A DNA stretch of 64,000 nucleotides from Sphaerochaeta globosa str. Buddy (GCF_000190435.1 NC_015152.1:3044458-3108457), one strand, 5' to 3'; counted from the first letter of the stretch, positions 51,929-60,751 are shown. Notes: generated by a model not told the origin, from the letters alone. Made by a program: numbers and translations.

Positions 51929-52522
51929 ATGCAAAATCTCTTGTTGGCCGCCGGTCTTGGTTCACGCAGCGAAGGAAAAAAATTGCTTTTCTCCTATCAA
52001 GGAGAGACGTTGGTCCATCGCTCGGTAAGGCAATCATTGCTCGCCGGCCTCTACACGGTAGTGGTGACCGGGTTTAAGGCCGATGCAGTACAAGAGGCAA
52101 TAAAGGACCTATTCTGTGACAACCTTTTGGTCGTACACAATCCTGAGTATGAGAGGGGTCAGGGAAGCTCCACCCGCTGCGGTGCCTGTCACCTCAGAGA
52201 GACGGAAAGCTTTTTCATCTCCCTTTCGGACATGCCCCTCATCGAGGAGAGGCACTATCGATTCCTCATGCAGCACTGCACAGCTCAGGCAGCCAGACCC
52301 AGCTACAAAGGCAGACTGGGCCATCCGGTCCTGCTTTCATCGACCTTCCTGGAGGTTATTAAAAGCCAGAATGACCCGTTCACCATGCGAACACTGCTTG
52401 CAGCGTATCCCGTTCAGGAAATAGAGGTAGACGATGAAGCCTACATCCTGGACATCGATACGCTGCAAGACTATCAGACACTGCTATCTAGAGAGCAACC
52501 ACCTCAGAGCCTTGCAAAGTAA
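51929..52522 (+). CDS. MobA/MocA-like nucleotidyltransferase (NTP_transf_3)
   Basis: This 197-residue protein has the N-terminal nucleotide-binding loop LLAAGLGSRSEGKKLL, residues 4-19, and the metal-binding SLSDMPLI near residue 91. It also has a Gly-containing segment YERGQGSSTRCGA and GRLGHPVLL. This is the MocA/CoxC-like pattern: transfer of CMP or GMP to molybdopterin, though sugar-phosphate nucleotidylation is possible. The start has AAGGAAG upstream. No molybdenum-enzyme gene is nearby, so the substrate stays open. Its end overlaps convergent clpB by 35 bases. Confidence 0.75.
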   Translation: MQNLLLAAGLGSRSEGKKLLFSYQGETLVHRSVRQSLLAGLYTVVVTGFKADAVQEAIKDLFCDNLLVVHNPEYERGQGSSTRCGACHLRETESFFISLSDMPLIEERHYRFLMQHCTAQAARPSYKGRLGHPVLLSSTFLEVIKSQNDPFTMRTLLAAYPVQEIEVDDEAYILDIDTLQDYQTLLSREQPPQSLAK

Positions 52523-55061
52523 GACGGATTGCAGAACCCGGGGCAAAACGGCCGCCAAGCAGCTGGATCGACAATGGATCCTCTACCAGCCTTTGGATGG
52601 CCCGCTTGATGGGTCTCGCCCCAAACGCAGGATTGTAACCTTCGCGATAGAGCAATTCCACCACTTCGGAATCCCAACTCAGTGAGAAACCGCGTTTTTC
52701 AAGCCGCAATTGGAGCTGTTTCAGCTGCAGGCTTACAATTTGGCGTATCTGGTCCTCTCCCAATCGTTCAAAAACGATGATCTCATCCAGACGGTTGATG
52801 AACTCCGGTTTGAAGGAGTTGTTAATGATCTGGGTCACCAACTTCACCCCCTCTGCATGGTCTTGGGAAGCAAGCAGCTGCTGGCTACCCAGGTTGCTGG
52901 TCATGATGATCACCGTATTGGTGAAGTCGACCACTCTGCCCTGCCCATCGGTCAGACGACCATCGTCAAGCAGTTGGAGCAGTACATTGAAGACATCCGG
53001 ATGAGCCTTCTCGATTTCATCGAAAAGAATGACCGAATAGGGCCTCCTTCTGACTACCTCGGTAAGTTGACCGCCTTGATCATATCCTACATATCCCGGA
53101 GGCGCACCAATGAGTCGGCTGACCGAGAATTTCTCCATATACTCACTCATATCGATACGGGTCAAGGACTTCTCATCGTCAAAAAGCAGCTGCGCAAGGA
53201 CTTTAGCGAGCAGAGTCTTTCCCACTCCCGTAGGTCCGGCAAACAAAAAGGTCCCCAAAGGCTTGTGCTCGTCGGCAATCCCGGCCTTATTACGTCGGAT
53301 GGCATTGCTTACCGCTTGTATCGCCTGTCTCTGACCGACCACCTGTTTGGCAAGCGTCTCTTCCAGATGCAGGAATTTTTCCATCTCACTGCCCTTCATT
53401 TTTGCAATCGGTACGCCCGTCCAATTGCTGACGATGCGGGCGATATCATCCTCGCTGACCTCTTCACGCAGCATCTGCTTGCCCTCTGTCTGCACGCCGG
53501 CCAACTGCTGGTTCATCGTTTCGATCTGATGCATCAACTCAGGAATCTGGCCGTGTTTGATCTGGGCAGCCTTTGCAAGGTCGCCTTCGCGCTCCGCTCG
53601 TTGCTCCTCGAGATTCAACTGTTCCAACCTGGCTTTATGCTCACGAAGCTTGGCAATGAACGATCGTTCGTTGACCCACTGCAGATGCATGGCATCACGC
53701 TTGTTCTTCAGCTCCCCAAGCTCCTTGTGCAATTTTTCACGCCGTTCGTTGCTTGCCTTGTCGGTCTCACGGCTCAGAGCTTGGTCCTCGATGTTCAACT
53801 GCAGTATCTTGCGCTCGGCCTGGTCCAACTCATCCGGTTGGCTCTCAATCTCCATTTTCAGCTGGCTTGCCGCCTCATCCACTAAGTCGATTGCCTTGTC
53901 CGGAAGGAAGCGGTTGGTGATATACCGGTTGCTCAATGTAGCCGCCGCCACCAACGCCTCATCCTTTATCCGCACCCCATGGTGCACTTCGTAACGGTCC
54001 TTAAGCCCGCGAAGGATGGCTATCGTCGACTCCACCGATGGTTCCTTGGTATAGACCGGCTGGAAGCGACGCTCCAAGGCTTTATCCGGTTCGATGTACT
54101 TGCGGTACTCATCCAAGGTTGTTGCCCCGATGGTATGAAGCTCGCCGCGGCTGAGAGCTGGCTTGATGAGGTTTGAAGCATCGGTTGAACCTTCACTGGC
54201 CCCCGCCCCAACGATGGTATGCAATTCATCGATGAACAGGATGATCGCCCCTTCACTGGAAGTGACTTCCTTGACTACAGCCTTCAGTCGCTCCTCAAAC
54301 TCTCCACGGTACTTGGCACCGGCCACCAATGAACCGACGTCCAGGCTGAGCAAACGTTTGCCCTTGAGCGACTCAGGTACGTCACCGGAGGCAATGCGCA
54401 GGGCGAGCCCTTCAACGATGGCGGTTTTTCCTACACCGGGTTCACCGATAAGAACTGGATTGTTCTTTGTCTTTCGGGAGAGGACCTGCATCAATCTGCG
54501 GATCTCCTCATCACGGCCGATAACAGGGTCCAACTTTCCTTGACGGGCAAGAGTCGTCATATCCCTGCAGTACTTCTCTAGGGCTTGGTAGCGGCTTTCA
54601 GGGTCCTCGCTTTGGATACTCTGGTTCCCCCGGATGCTTTGCAAAGCCTGCATTACCGCATCCTTGGTCAATCCCAAGGCTTTGAGCGTCTTGCTTGCCT
54701 GGCTGCCATCATCCAAAATCGCGAGCAAAACGTGCTCGGCACTCAGATACTGGTCCTTGAATTCAGCAGCCACCTTGTCCGCTGCATACAACTCGCTGCC
54801 CAGCTGGGCGGAAAGAGACCGCTGGACATTCGAGCCATAGGCTTTGGGAAGTCGGTTAACCAGGTCCTCGATCTTCTCTTTCACCTGCTTCAAAGGAACC
54901 CCCAACCGCTCCAGAAGCGGCGGCAGCAGCCCTTCTTTTTGGTCCAGCAGGGCCAAGATCAGGTGTTCGGTGGTAATCTCTGCATTACCGTGTTCATTCG
55001 CTAGTACATCTGCATCAGAGAGTGCCTGACGCAATTTGATGGTCATCGTATCAATATTCAT
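52488..55061 (-). CDS. clpB: Disaggregating chaperone ClpB (Hsp104/Hsp100)
   Basis: This 857-residue protein has the N-terminal Clp_N repeat (about 1-145) and AAA domain 1 with Walker A GEPGVGKT near 205 and Walker [15 protein letters not shown]. The long M-domain coiled coil is at about 405-525. AAA domain 2 has [15 protein letters not shown] and [20 protein letters not shown], followed by the C-terminal D2-small domain. It rescues aggregates with DnaK/DnaJ/GrpE. GAGGAG precedes the ATG at 55061. It lies downstream of the tetR gene by 84 bases, with no clear own promoter. Confidence 0.97.
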   Translation of the reverse strand: MNIDTMTIKLRQALSDADVLANEHGNAEITTEHLILALLDQKEGLLPPLLERLGVPLKQVKEKIEDLVNRLPKAYGSNVQRSLSAQLGSELYAADKVAAEFKDQYLSAEHVLLAILDDGSQASKTLKALGLTKDAVMQALQSIRGNQSIQSEDPESRYQALEKYCRDMTTLARQGKLDPVIGRDEEIRRLMQVLSRKTKNNPVLIGEPGVGKTAIVEGLALRIASGDVPESLKGKRLLSLDVGSLVAGAKYRGEFEERLKAVVKEVTSSEGAIILFIDELHTIVGAGASEGSTDASNLIKPALSRGELHTIGATTLDEYRKYIEPDKALERRFQPVYTKEPSVESTIAILRGLKDRYEVHHGVRIKDEALVAAATLSNRYITNRFLPDKAIDLVDEAASQLKMEIESQPDELDQAERKILQLNIEDQALSRETDKASNERREKLHKELGELKNKRDAMHLQWVNERSFIAKLREHKARLEQLNLEEQRAEREGDLAKAAQIKHGQIPELMHQIETMNQQLAGVQTEGKQMLREEVSEDDIARIVSNWTGVPIAKMKGSEMEKFLHLEETLAKQVVGQRQAIQAVSNAIRRNKAGIADEHKPLGTFLFAGPTGVGKTLLAKVLAQLLFDDEKSLTRIDMSEYMEKFSVSRLIGAPPGYVGYDQGGQLTEVVRRRPYSVILFDEIEKAHPDVFNVLLQLLDDGRLTDGQGRVVDFTNTVIIMTSNLGSQQLLASQDHAEGVKLVTQIINNSFKPEFINRLDEIIVFERLGEDQIRQIVSLQLKQLQLRLEKRGFSLSWDSEVVELLYREGYNPAFGARPIKRAIQRLVEDPLSIQLLGGRFAPGSAIRLTLQGSEVVAL

Positions 55062-55145
55062 GGATGCTCCTCATCTTCAGGCATGAAGAAACCTGGCCCA
55101 TGTCGGGCCCTATCCTGTACACAGCAAATATACTGAGATTTTGCC

Positions 55146-55757
55146 TTACCGGCTAGGAACAGCCTTCGCACTATAGAAAGCCAGATAGGTGCTTACCAGA
55201 TGCTTGGAGTGCTGCATATCGAAGGTATCGAGGAACGCCACCTGGAAACAGGAGGACTCAAGCAGCAAAAGCAAATGATCCGCCACCCGGTTCACATCAC
55301 AACTAATGATGTCTCCCGCCTTGATTCCCATCCGAAGCAGTCGCTTGAAGAGAATGGTGAGTTTTGCGGTTCGGCGCAGGATTATCTCGTTGAAATCCCT
55401 GCCTTCCTTCTTCATTTGCAGCATGACATCGACCAAGCTGGTCAGCTCTCCGTCATGCTCACTGGCTGTCTGCATGATATCCAGGCAGATGTTGGTGATG
55501 CGCACGATATAGTTCTGATCGGTCGACCAGGCAAACGTGGCGTACTTATTGAACATCCGGCCGGTAACCAGTTTCACCGCATAGTAATAAATTTCTTCCT
55601 TGTCCTTGAAGTACTGATAGATGGTAGGCCGGGAAATGCCACATTCGGTGGCAATCAAGGAGAGATTGGAGTCACGATACCCTTCGCGCGCAAACACTTT
55701 CAGGGCTGTTTGCAGGATTTTCTCCTTCCTCTGCTCATGATCTATCTTCTTGGGCAT
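55146..55757 (-). CDS. TetR-family transcriptional regulator
   Basis: The protein has 203 residues. The N-terminal helix-turn-helix is LSLIATECGISRPTIYQYF, about 33-51, preceded by REKILQTALKVFAREGYRDS-type helix 1 (KILQTALKVFAREGYRD). The C-terminal ligand-binding helices are variable. It is divergent from an M20 peptidase gene with a 97-base shared promoter region containing an inverted repeat, so it probably controls that gene and itself. The Shine-Dalgarno GGGAG is rather far from the ATG. Confidence 0.88.
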   Translation of the reverse strand: MPKKIDHEQRKEKILQTALKVFAREGYRDSNLSLIATECGISRPTIYQYFKDKEEIYYYAVKLVTGRMFNKYATFAWSTDQNYIVRITNICLDIMQTASEHDGELTSLVDVMLQMKKEGRDFNEIILRRTAKLTILFKRLLRMGIKAGDIISCDVNRVADHLLLLLESSCFQVAFLDTFDMQHSKHLVSTYLAFYSAKAVPSR

Positions 55758-55792
55758 GCGTGTTATTACTCCCTGGTTCCGCTACAAAACTA

Positions 55793-55810
55793 TTGTTACT
55801 GTACAATATA
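55793..55810. promoter_or_regulatory. Candidate TetR operator
   Basis: TATTGT-N6-ACAATA forms an 18-bp inverted repeat that covers the -35 box of the M20 promoter, a usual place for a TetR-family repressor site. Confidence 0.45.
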
Positions 55811-55822
55811 TCATTATAATGT
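55795..55822 (+). promoter_or_regulatory. Promoter of M20 peptidase gene
   Basis: TTGTTA (55795-55800), 16 bp, perfect TATAAT (55817-55822). The leader of about 26 bases ends with GGAG before the ATG. Confidence 0.6.
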
Positions 55823-55854
55823 AAAAAACACTAGAATGGATTTGGAGAATCAGC

Positions 55855-57288
55855 ATGGTTTTATCTCTCCTTGCAGGTATATTTCTGCTCCTTGCGTCCA
55901 TCGTAATCATACGTACGATTGTTCTCCAACAACCAGAGGGAATGGCATCACAGCCTGGGAGGACCATCGATGGGGAAAAAGCCCTTGAGGTGCTGAGCAA
56001 GGCCGTACAGTGCAGAACCGTTTCCCACCAAGACACAAATCAAACCGATTGGAACGAATTCACCCGTCTTGCCGATTTGCTTGCCAAGGCTTATCCCCTC
56101 TGTGAAAAATGCCGCATCACAACGGATGTGGGTGCTTATAATCTTGTGTATCGTTTTGAAGGTGAGAACACGCAAGTCCTGCCGGTTCTCTTGACTGCAC
56201 ACCTCGATGTCGTAGGAGCGCAGGAAAAAGCATGGTCACATCCTCCGTTCAGCGGTGTCATCGAAGACGGATTTCTCTATGGAAGAGGCAGTTTCGACTG
56301 CAAGGTGCAGACAATCGCCATCCTCACCGCATTTGAGTCACTGCTCAAAGAGGGGAAACACCCAAAAACAACCTTCTTTGTCGCCTTCGGCTGCGATGAG
56401 GAATGCAACGGATCGAAAGAGGGAGCCCATACCATCGCTTCCTATTTTGAGAAACAAGGGCAGCAATTCGCGTACGTCCTCGATGAAGGAGGCGTGGTCA
56501 GCCAACGATACATCAAGGGTTTCAAACAGGATATTGCAGTAGTGGGTATAGCCGAGAAAGGCTACATGGATGTCGAGCTGTCTGCGTCCTGCAAAGCAGG
56601 CCATTCTTCCACCCCCTCCTTCCCCACCGCATTGGGATTGGTCAGCCGGGCCGCCTCCCGTTTGGAGAGGAAAGCCATGCCCCCCAGATGTACGTCCCCC
56701 GTCAAGGCGATGCTGGAATCACTCGGAAGGCGGGGGCCTTTTGCCTACCGGCTGCTCTTTTTGAATCGTTGGATCACCAAGCCTTTGCTGAAGCTCGTCT
56801 TCAGCAGGAATGCAACAATGAATGCCTTGATACGAACCACCATTGTACCGACGATGATTGCGGCAAGCGACAAGAGCAATGTCATTGCAGAGAAGGCAAC
56901 GGCAACCGTGAATATCCGACTGCTACCCACCCAAACACAGCAAGAAGTGCTTCAGTGGATAAAAAAGGTCATCGGCAATCCTGCGGTCAAACTCGAGGTA
57001 GTTCGCTTTACAGCCCCATCCGAGGTGAGCCCCGTCGAAGCAGAAGCGTTTACGGACATACGGAAAACCATCACTGCGTGTTTCGGCAATGTCTTGGTAA
57101 CCCCCTATCTGATGCTCGGAGCCACCGATGCCCGCAAGTACCAGAACTTGAGCCAGTGTATCTATCGCTTTACACCGGTACGTATGGATACAAGTGAAGT
57201 TGCCCGCATGCATGCCCCCGATGAGCGCATCAGTGTGGAAAATATCCAACATGCAGTTAATTTCTATGCAACGCTGATCGAAGCCTGA
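55855..57288 (+). CDS. M20-family metallopeptidase (carboxypeptidase-S-like)
   Basis: This 477-residue protein has a membrane anchor at residues 2-24 and the M20 dinuclear zinc fold. Ligand/catalytic motifs are TAHLDVVGA with His-x-Asp near 120, GRGSFDCKV, the Glu pair in GCDEECNGSKEG near 185, and a late His in ARMHAPDERI. The dimerisation insert is in the middle third. The length and motifs are closest to carboxypeptidase S/PM20D1-like enzymes, which cut or form N-acyl or dipeptide bonds. It is likely bound on the outer face of the inner membrane. Confidence 0.85.
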   Translation: MVLSLLAGIFLLLASIVIIRTIVLQQPEGMASQPGRTIDGEKALEVLSKAVQCRTVSHQDTNQTDWNEFTRLADLLAKAYPLCEKCRITTDVGAYNLVYRFEGENTQVLPVLLTAHLDVVGAQEKAWSHPPFSGVIEDGFLYGRGSFDCKVQTIAILTAFESLLKEGKHPKTTFFVAFGCDEECNGSKEGAHTIASYFEKQGQQFAYVLDEGGVVSQRYIKGFKQDIAVVGIAEKGYMDVELSASCKAGHSSTPSFPTALGLVSRAASRLERKAMPPRCTSPVKAMLESLGRRGPFAYRLLFLNRWITKPLLKLVFSRNATMNALIRTTIVPTMIAASDKSNVIAEKATATVNIRLLPTQTQQEVLQWIKKVIGNPAVKLEVVRFTAPSEVSPVEAEAFTDIRKTITACFGNVLVTPYLMLGATDARKYQNLSQCIYRFTPVRMDTSEVARMHAPDERISVENIQHAVNFYATLIEA

Positions 57289-57290
57289 AC

Positions 57291-57324
57291 ATGCGAAGAC
57301 CCCACTCAAAGCGGGGTCTTGCAT
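57291..57324. terminator. Hairpin between convergent M20 and hsp20 genes
   Basis: ATGC-AAGACCCC pairs with GGGGTCTT-GCAT (one unpaired G), just past the M20 stop and 26 bases from the hsp20 stop. U tracts are absent, so strength is uncertain, but position suggests a shared bidirectional terminator. Confidence 0.6.
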
Positions 57325-57349
57325 GTACAGGATAGGTTTCCTCAACCGT

Positions 57350-57775
57350 TTATTTAATCTTTACTTCAATTGCTTTCGGCTTGGCCACTTCCTTCTTTGG
57401 GAGGGTGAGCTTCAGAAGACCATCGGCAAATACTCCTTCAATCTTCTCCTCATCCACATCCTCAGGCAGGGTGAAGGAACGTTCAAAGCACTGGTAGCAG
57501 CGTTCGGTTACGAGCCTTCTCTTTTCCTTCTCTTCCTTCTTGCCCTGCTTGGTGGAACTTAACTTCAGTACGTGTTTCTCGACATGTACCTTCACTTCCT
57601 CCTGCTTGTAGCCTGGAAGCTCAGCTTCCAAGACATAGGCATCCTCATTCTCGATGATGTCTACAGCAGGAAACCTGGAAGGCGTCAGACCCCAGTCGCC
57701 AAGCATGTCATTGAACAACGAGTCAAAAGCTGACACCATCGGGGAATCGTAATCACGTTTTGCTAAGTATTTCAT
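57350..57775 (-). CDS. Small heat-shock protein Hsp20
   Basis: This 141-residue alpha-crystallin-domain chaperone starts MKYLAKRDYDSPMV at 57775, with GGAGGTG upstream. The domain spans about 40-130. It contains ELPGYKQEEVKVHVE, FERSFTLPEDVD, and DGLLKLTLPKKE (usual DGVLxxxxPK), and the C-terminal IxI motif is IEVKIK. It forms oligomers that hold unfolding proteins for DnaK and ClpB. A sigma-54-type promoter precedes it. Confidence 0.93.
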   Translation of the reverse strand: MKYLAKRDYDSPMVSAFDSLFNDMLGDWGLTPSRFPAVDIIENEDAYVLEAELPGYKQEEVKVHVEKHVLKLSSTKQGKKEEKEKRRLVTERCYQCFERSFTLPEDVDEEKIEGVFADGLLKLTLPKKEVAKPKAIEVKIK

Positions 57776-57836
57776 AGTACACCTCCGTGTTCTGTTGTAT
57801 TCTGTTTCTCTCCCTTTTCGGGTTCGATAACACAAT

Positions 57837-57852
57837 TGCAACAAGCGTGCCA
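57837..57852 (-). promoter_or_regulatory. Sigma-54 (-24/-12) promoter of hsp20
   Basis: The minus strand reads TGGCACG-CTTG-TTGCA, exactly the consensus TGGCACG-N4-TTGCW. The start would be near 57826, giving a 50-base leader. An AT-only tract of about 24 bases lies upstream at 57890-57913 and could be a bend site for an integration-host-factor-like protein. Confidence 0.75.
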
Positions 57853-57913
57853 AGTTCCGATAAACACGGTATAATTGCTTTTATCTACTTATATAATATT
57901 ATTTTATATTATT

Positions 57914-58038
57914 CTATCATACCCACATAACCTCATACATTCAGCACCCTGCGGAACCTACATGGGGCAATCCGATACCCCCATTGGAGGGAATACACTG
58001 TTATTGGGTCAATTTGATACGGTAGAGCCTTTCTGACT
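57914..58038. other. Intergenic region, no gene seen
   Basis: Between the AT-rich upstream part of the hsp20 promoter and the end of the pseudogene I see only one structure, a hairpin GGTAGAG/CTCTACC at 58021-58043 that overlaps the pseudogene stop. No open frame, tRNA or repeat is supported here. Confidence 0.5.
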
Positions 58039-58388
58039 CTACCAAAGCGGTCCATCAAGAGCCACCAAGCGGTGAATTCTCATACTATTTTTTTCTTTGC
58101 AACAAAATATCTTTCTCACCGGCTCTTGGTTCTCATACTCGTACAACGTAATCAAGGTAGGGTCAACCTTGAAGACAACTTCTGTGGCAATCCTTGAATA
58201 CAAGGCAAAAGAACCGGGATACTCGCCTTGGTACGCTTTGGCAAAGAACTCATTGCCACTTCTCAGGGGATGACACAGCTCATCATTCTTGCCGTAGTAC
58301 GGTCTTTGCGACTGGTTGCAAGAACCATTTGCTTAGACGATCCGAGTCGTTGGTACAGTTCCTCAAGAAGCGTGTGATAGACAGTCAT
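58039..58388 (-). pseudogene. Decayed pyridoxamine-5'-phosphate-oxidase-like gene
   Basis: From an ATG at 58388 the minus strand reads MTVYHTLLEELYQRLGSS, then MVLATSRKDRTTARMMSCVIP and a stop near 58266. The rest of the family pattern resumes in another frame as KNDELCHPLRSGNEFFAKAY, then GSFALYSRIATEVVFKVDPT and ITLYEYENQEPVRKIF, ending at 58039. The frame change falls at 58270-58290, and the middle FMN-binding part seems to be missing, so a deletion with frameshift is likely. The family assignment is from recalled sequence pattern and should be checked. Confidence 0.6.
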
Positions 58389-58443
58389 GTTTTTTGCCCC
58401 TCTTTGTGCTGTATCATCAAAGAGGAGCAAGGCAACAGAAAAA

Positions 58444-59445
58444 TCAGGTCAAATCCGTCAGGGTTGCAACCATTACGGCCTTGATTGTATGCATGCGGTT
58501 CTCTGCCTCATCGAAGACTACCGAGTGCTTGCTTCTAAAGACCTCATCGGTGACTTCTAGCTCGCGCAGACCGAACTGTGCATGAATCTGTTGTGCTACG
58601 GTGGTATTCAGGTCGTGGAAGGAAGGCAGGCAGTGCTCGAACAGTACATCAGCTTTGCCTGAAGCCTTTAAAAGGTCCATGGTTACCTGATAGTCCTTAA
58701 GCAGTGCAATCCTGTCCGCTGTCTGATCTTCTTCCCCCATGGAGACCCAAACATCGGTGTAGATGACATCCGCACCCTTCACTGCCTCGTACGGATCGGT
58801 GGTTACTGAAATCTTGGCTTGCGACTGAAGAGCCGCCGCTTTAAGTTCAGCAAGGAGAACCGGGGAGGGAAACAGCTTTTTGGGTGCTGCAATGCGATAA
58901 TCCATACCCAACTTGGCAGCGCCGATCATCAGGGCATTGCAGACATTGTTTCGGCCATCACCGATATAGGCAAACGTAATATCCTTAGGCTCTTTGCCGG
59001 TATGCTCCATAGCAGTCAGTACATCGGCCAACACCTGGGTGGGATGGTCGTCATCGGTAAGCCCGTTCCATACAGGGACGCCGCTGTGCTTTGCAAGATC
59101 GCGAATTACCTGCGGAGAAAAGCCGCGGTATTGGATACCATCGTACAATCTTCCCAGCACCTTGGCGGTATCCTCGATCGACTCCTTCTTGCCCATCTGG
59201 CTGTTGGTCAGAAAGGTGACTTGTGCCCCTTCATCGAATGCAGCCACCTCAAAAGAACAACGGGTGCGGGTGGAACTCTTGTCAAAGATAAGTACGATGT
59301 TTTTGTCTGCAAGCAACTTCCCTTCCAATTTGGAGGGGCAGCCTTGGCCTTTCTTTTTCGCTTTCAAATCAATCGACAATTGCAAAAGAGAGAGTATCTC
59401 TTCTGTCGTGAAGTCCTTGAGCGTGAGAAAACTGCGTCCTTTCAT
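58444..59445 (-). CDS. argF: Ornithine carbamoyltransferase
   Basis: The protein has 333 residues starting [12 protein letters not shown] at 59445, with GGAGGAACCC upstream. The carbamoyl-phosphate site is SSTRTR (57-62), with HPTQ further on and the ornithine-side HCLPSFHD. It joins carbamoyl phosphate and ornithine to citrulline, either for arginine synthesis or, in reverse, in the arginine deiminase pathway. No other arg or arc gene is adjacent, so direction is not clear. Putrescine carbamoyltransferase is less likely because HCLP is intact. Confidence 0.93.
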   Translation of the reverse strand: MKGRSFLTLKDFTTEEILSLLQLSIDLKAKKKGQGCPSKLEGKLLADKNIVLIFDKSSTRTRCSFEVAAFDEGAQVTFLTNSQMGKKESIEDTAKVLGRLYDGIQYRGFSPQVIRDLAKHSGVPVWNGLTDDDHPTQVLADVLTAMEHTGKEPKDITFAYIGDGRNNVCNALMIGAAKLGMDYRIAAPKKLFPSPVLLAELKAAALQSQAKISVTTDPYEAVKGADVIYTDVWVSMGEEDQTADRIALLKDYQVTMDLLKASGKADVLFEHCLPSFHDLNTTVAQQIHAQFGLRELEVTDEVFRSKHSVVFDEAENRMHTIKAVMVATLTDLT

Positions 59446-59471
59446 GGGTTCCTCCGGAGTAATGAATATCA

Positions 59472-59500
59472 ATTGTACATATTTATACAATATCTGTCAA
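59472..59500 (-). promoter_or_regulatory. Promoter and dyad operator of argF
   Basis: A perfect TTGACA (59500-59495), 17 bp, then TACAAT (59477-59472). A 20-bp dyad ATTGTA-N8-TACAAT at 59472-59491 covers the -10 and spacer, resembling the AT-rich sites of arginine repressors in form. The insertion sequence ends only 28 bases upstream of the -35. Confidence 0.7.
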
Positions 59501-59519
59501 TTTATATGCATATTTATCC

Positions 59520-59527
59520 TATTTTAT
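59520..59527. repeat. Left target-site duplication of IS
   Basis: TATTTTAT directly flanks the left inverted repeat and is repeated exactly at 60722-60729. Eight bases is the usual duplication length for IS1595-family elements. Confidence 0.9.
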
Positions 59528-60721
59528 AAACCCTCTTTTGCACAGTGTTGGTCGCCAACTGCAAATAGAGCGTTAGTTTGAGTATTTCTCTCTGTAACTG
59601 AGCGAAATAGGGTTTTCGAAAACCCTGTTGAGTAGAGTTTCAATCTTTTTGTACGGGTCGTTGGGAGGATTGACAATAAAAGCAAAGAGGTTCAAGTAAT
59701 CAGAGAGATTGGCTCTGTCAAAACCGGAATGCGAGTTCAGGAACTGCTTGAGCTGTCGACAGCGCTGGTTGATTTCGTTCATTGGATTTTCCTTGTCAGG
59801 CAAGCCTTTGAGCGACTTCGAGCTATGAGCTTCACTCACCAAGTGCAGGTCTTTCACCAGACTGTCATGGCTTTTCTCTCTATCATGGACAAGGGTTGTC
59901 CCTGGCTCGATATGATGAAGGAATGCCTCCAACGTTTTCTTGGAGGATGTCTTTCCGTTCCCCTCGATGGTACAGAAAACATGGCCGGAGAGATCGCATC
60001 CTATCCCCATGCAGATCTGGTTTCGTGATAGACCACGATACTGCAGCCCATCCTCCTTCATCTGGATATCTTCTTTCCTCAGCTTGTAGAAGGTCTCATC
60101 GATGTAAGCTTTTCCCCTGAGAACAATAGTATCTTGGTATCCCCTGAGTGTAAGGCAGAGTTTGGATGTCCAGTAATTCGTTGTTGTGTCGCTGTTTCTG
60201 TTTGATTTCGATACTGAGTTGAAGCTCTGCATCCTGAACAAGCCGAGCAGATAATCCACCCATTCGCTTATGGGTATCTTGTGGTTGTCGAATATGGTGC
60301 CCGTTGTGACCGTGAAAGTCCTTTCGCAATCCGAACACCGGTAACGTCTGACATGGTTGCTCGTGAATCCGTATTTCTGGATCTTGAGGCTCTGGCAATA
60401 CCGGCACTCCTGGGGTGCATAGGAGTTGAGAAGCTCACTTTCTTCGGTGTCCGAAATTGAGGGATGCTTCTTCTTGTAGTTGGACAGATTGATTGCATCA
60501 ATGAATGATTGCAACGGGGTCGCATCGTCCTTGCCGGTCCAGGGTGTCTCCTTCCTGGATGAAGTGATATGCTTGGGCATTGTGGTAGTCCTAAGCATTG
60601 GGAGAACAATGGGCAGGGACTACCACATCTTCTGCTCCATCGCCCTCTCAATGCCTTATTACCTTACCACTAATTTCAATATTTTGCTAACAGTTTACCA
60701 ACACTGTGCAAAAGAGGGTTT
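59528..60721 (-). mobile_element. Complete IS1595-type insertion sequence (1,194 bp)
   Basis: The element has 25-bp perfect terminal inverted repeats. The left begins AAACCCTCTTTTGCACAG at 59528-59552 and the right ends with its complement at 60697-60721. It has identical 8-bp flanking duplications and one full-length transposase gene. Perfect ends and intact coding indicate a recent insertion, in the argF-metQ intergenic region, downstream of the metQ terminator and outside the argF promoter. Confidence 0.93.
59573..60598 (-). CDS. IS1595-family transposase
   Basis: The protein has 341 residues from 60598; the methionine at 60580 with AGGACT upstream is an alternative start. The N-terminal zinc ribbon has CRYC and CSDC (about 76-110). 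The DDE-type integrase domain follows with GKAYIDETFYK and TTLVHDREKSHDSLV as the two Asp-bearing segments. It should catalyse excision and insertion of the surrounding 1.2-kb element. No frameshift or internal stop is present, so it may be active. Confidence 0.9.
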   Translation of the reverse strand: MLRTTTMPKHITSSRKETPWTGKDDATPLQSFIDAINLSNYKKKHPSISDTEESELLNSYAPQECRYCQSLKIQKYGFTSNHVRRYRCSDCERTFTVTTGTIFDNHKIPISEWVDYLLGLFRMQSFNSVSKSNRNSDTTTNYWTSKLCLTLRGYQDTIVLRGKAYIDETFYKLRKEDIQMKEDGLQYRGLSRNQICMGIGCDLSGHVFCTIEGNGKTSSKKTLEAFLHHIEPGTTLVHDREKSHDSLVKDLHLVSEAHSSKSLKGLPDKENPMNEINQRCRQLKQFLNSHSGFDRANLSDYLNLFAFIVNPPNDPYKKIETLLNRVFENPISLSYREKYSN

Positions 60722-60729
60722 TATTTTAT
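60722..60729. repeat. Right target-site duplication of IS
   Basis: TATTTTAT, identical to the copy at 59520-59527, directly follows the right inverted repeat. Confidence 0.9.
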
Positions 60730-60751
60730 TTTCCATACTTGCATATCTATA

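Noticed and set aside
58194-58484. 96-codon plus-strand frame upstream of argF
   Set aside because: Lies opposite the decayed oxidase-like gene and the end of argF; the minus-strand halves explain the sequence better.
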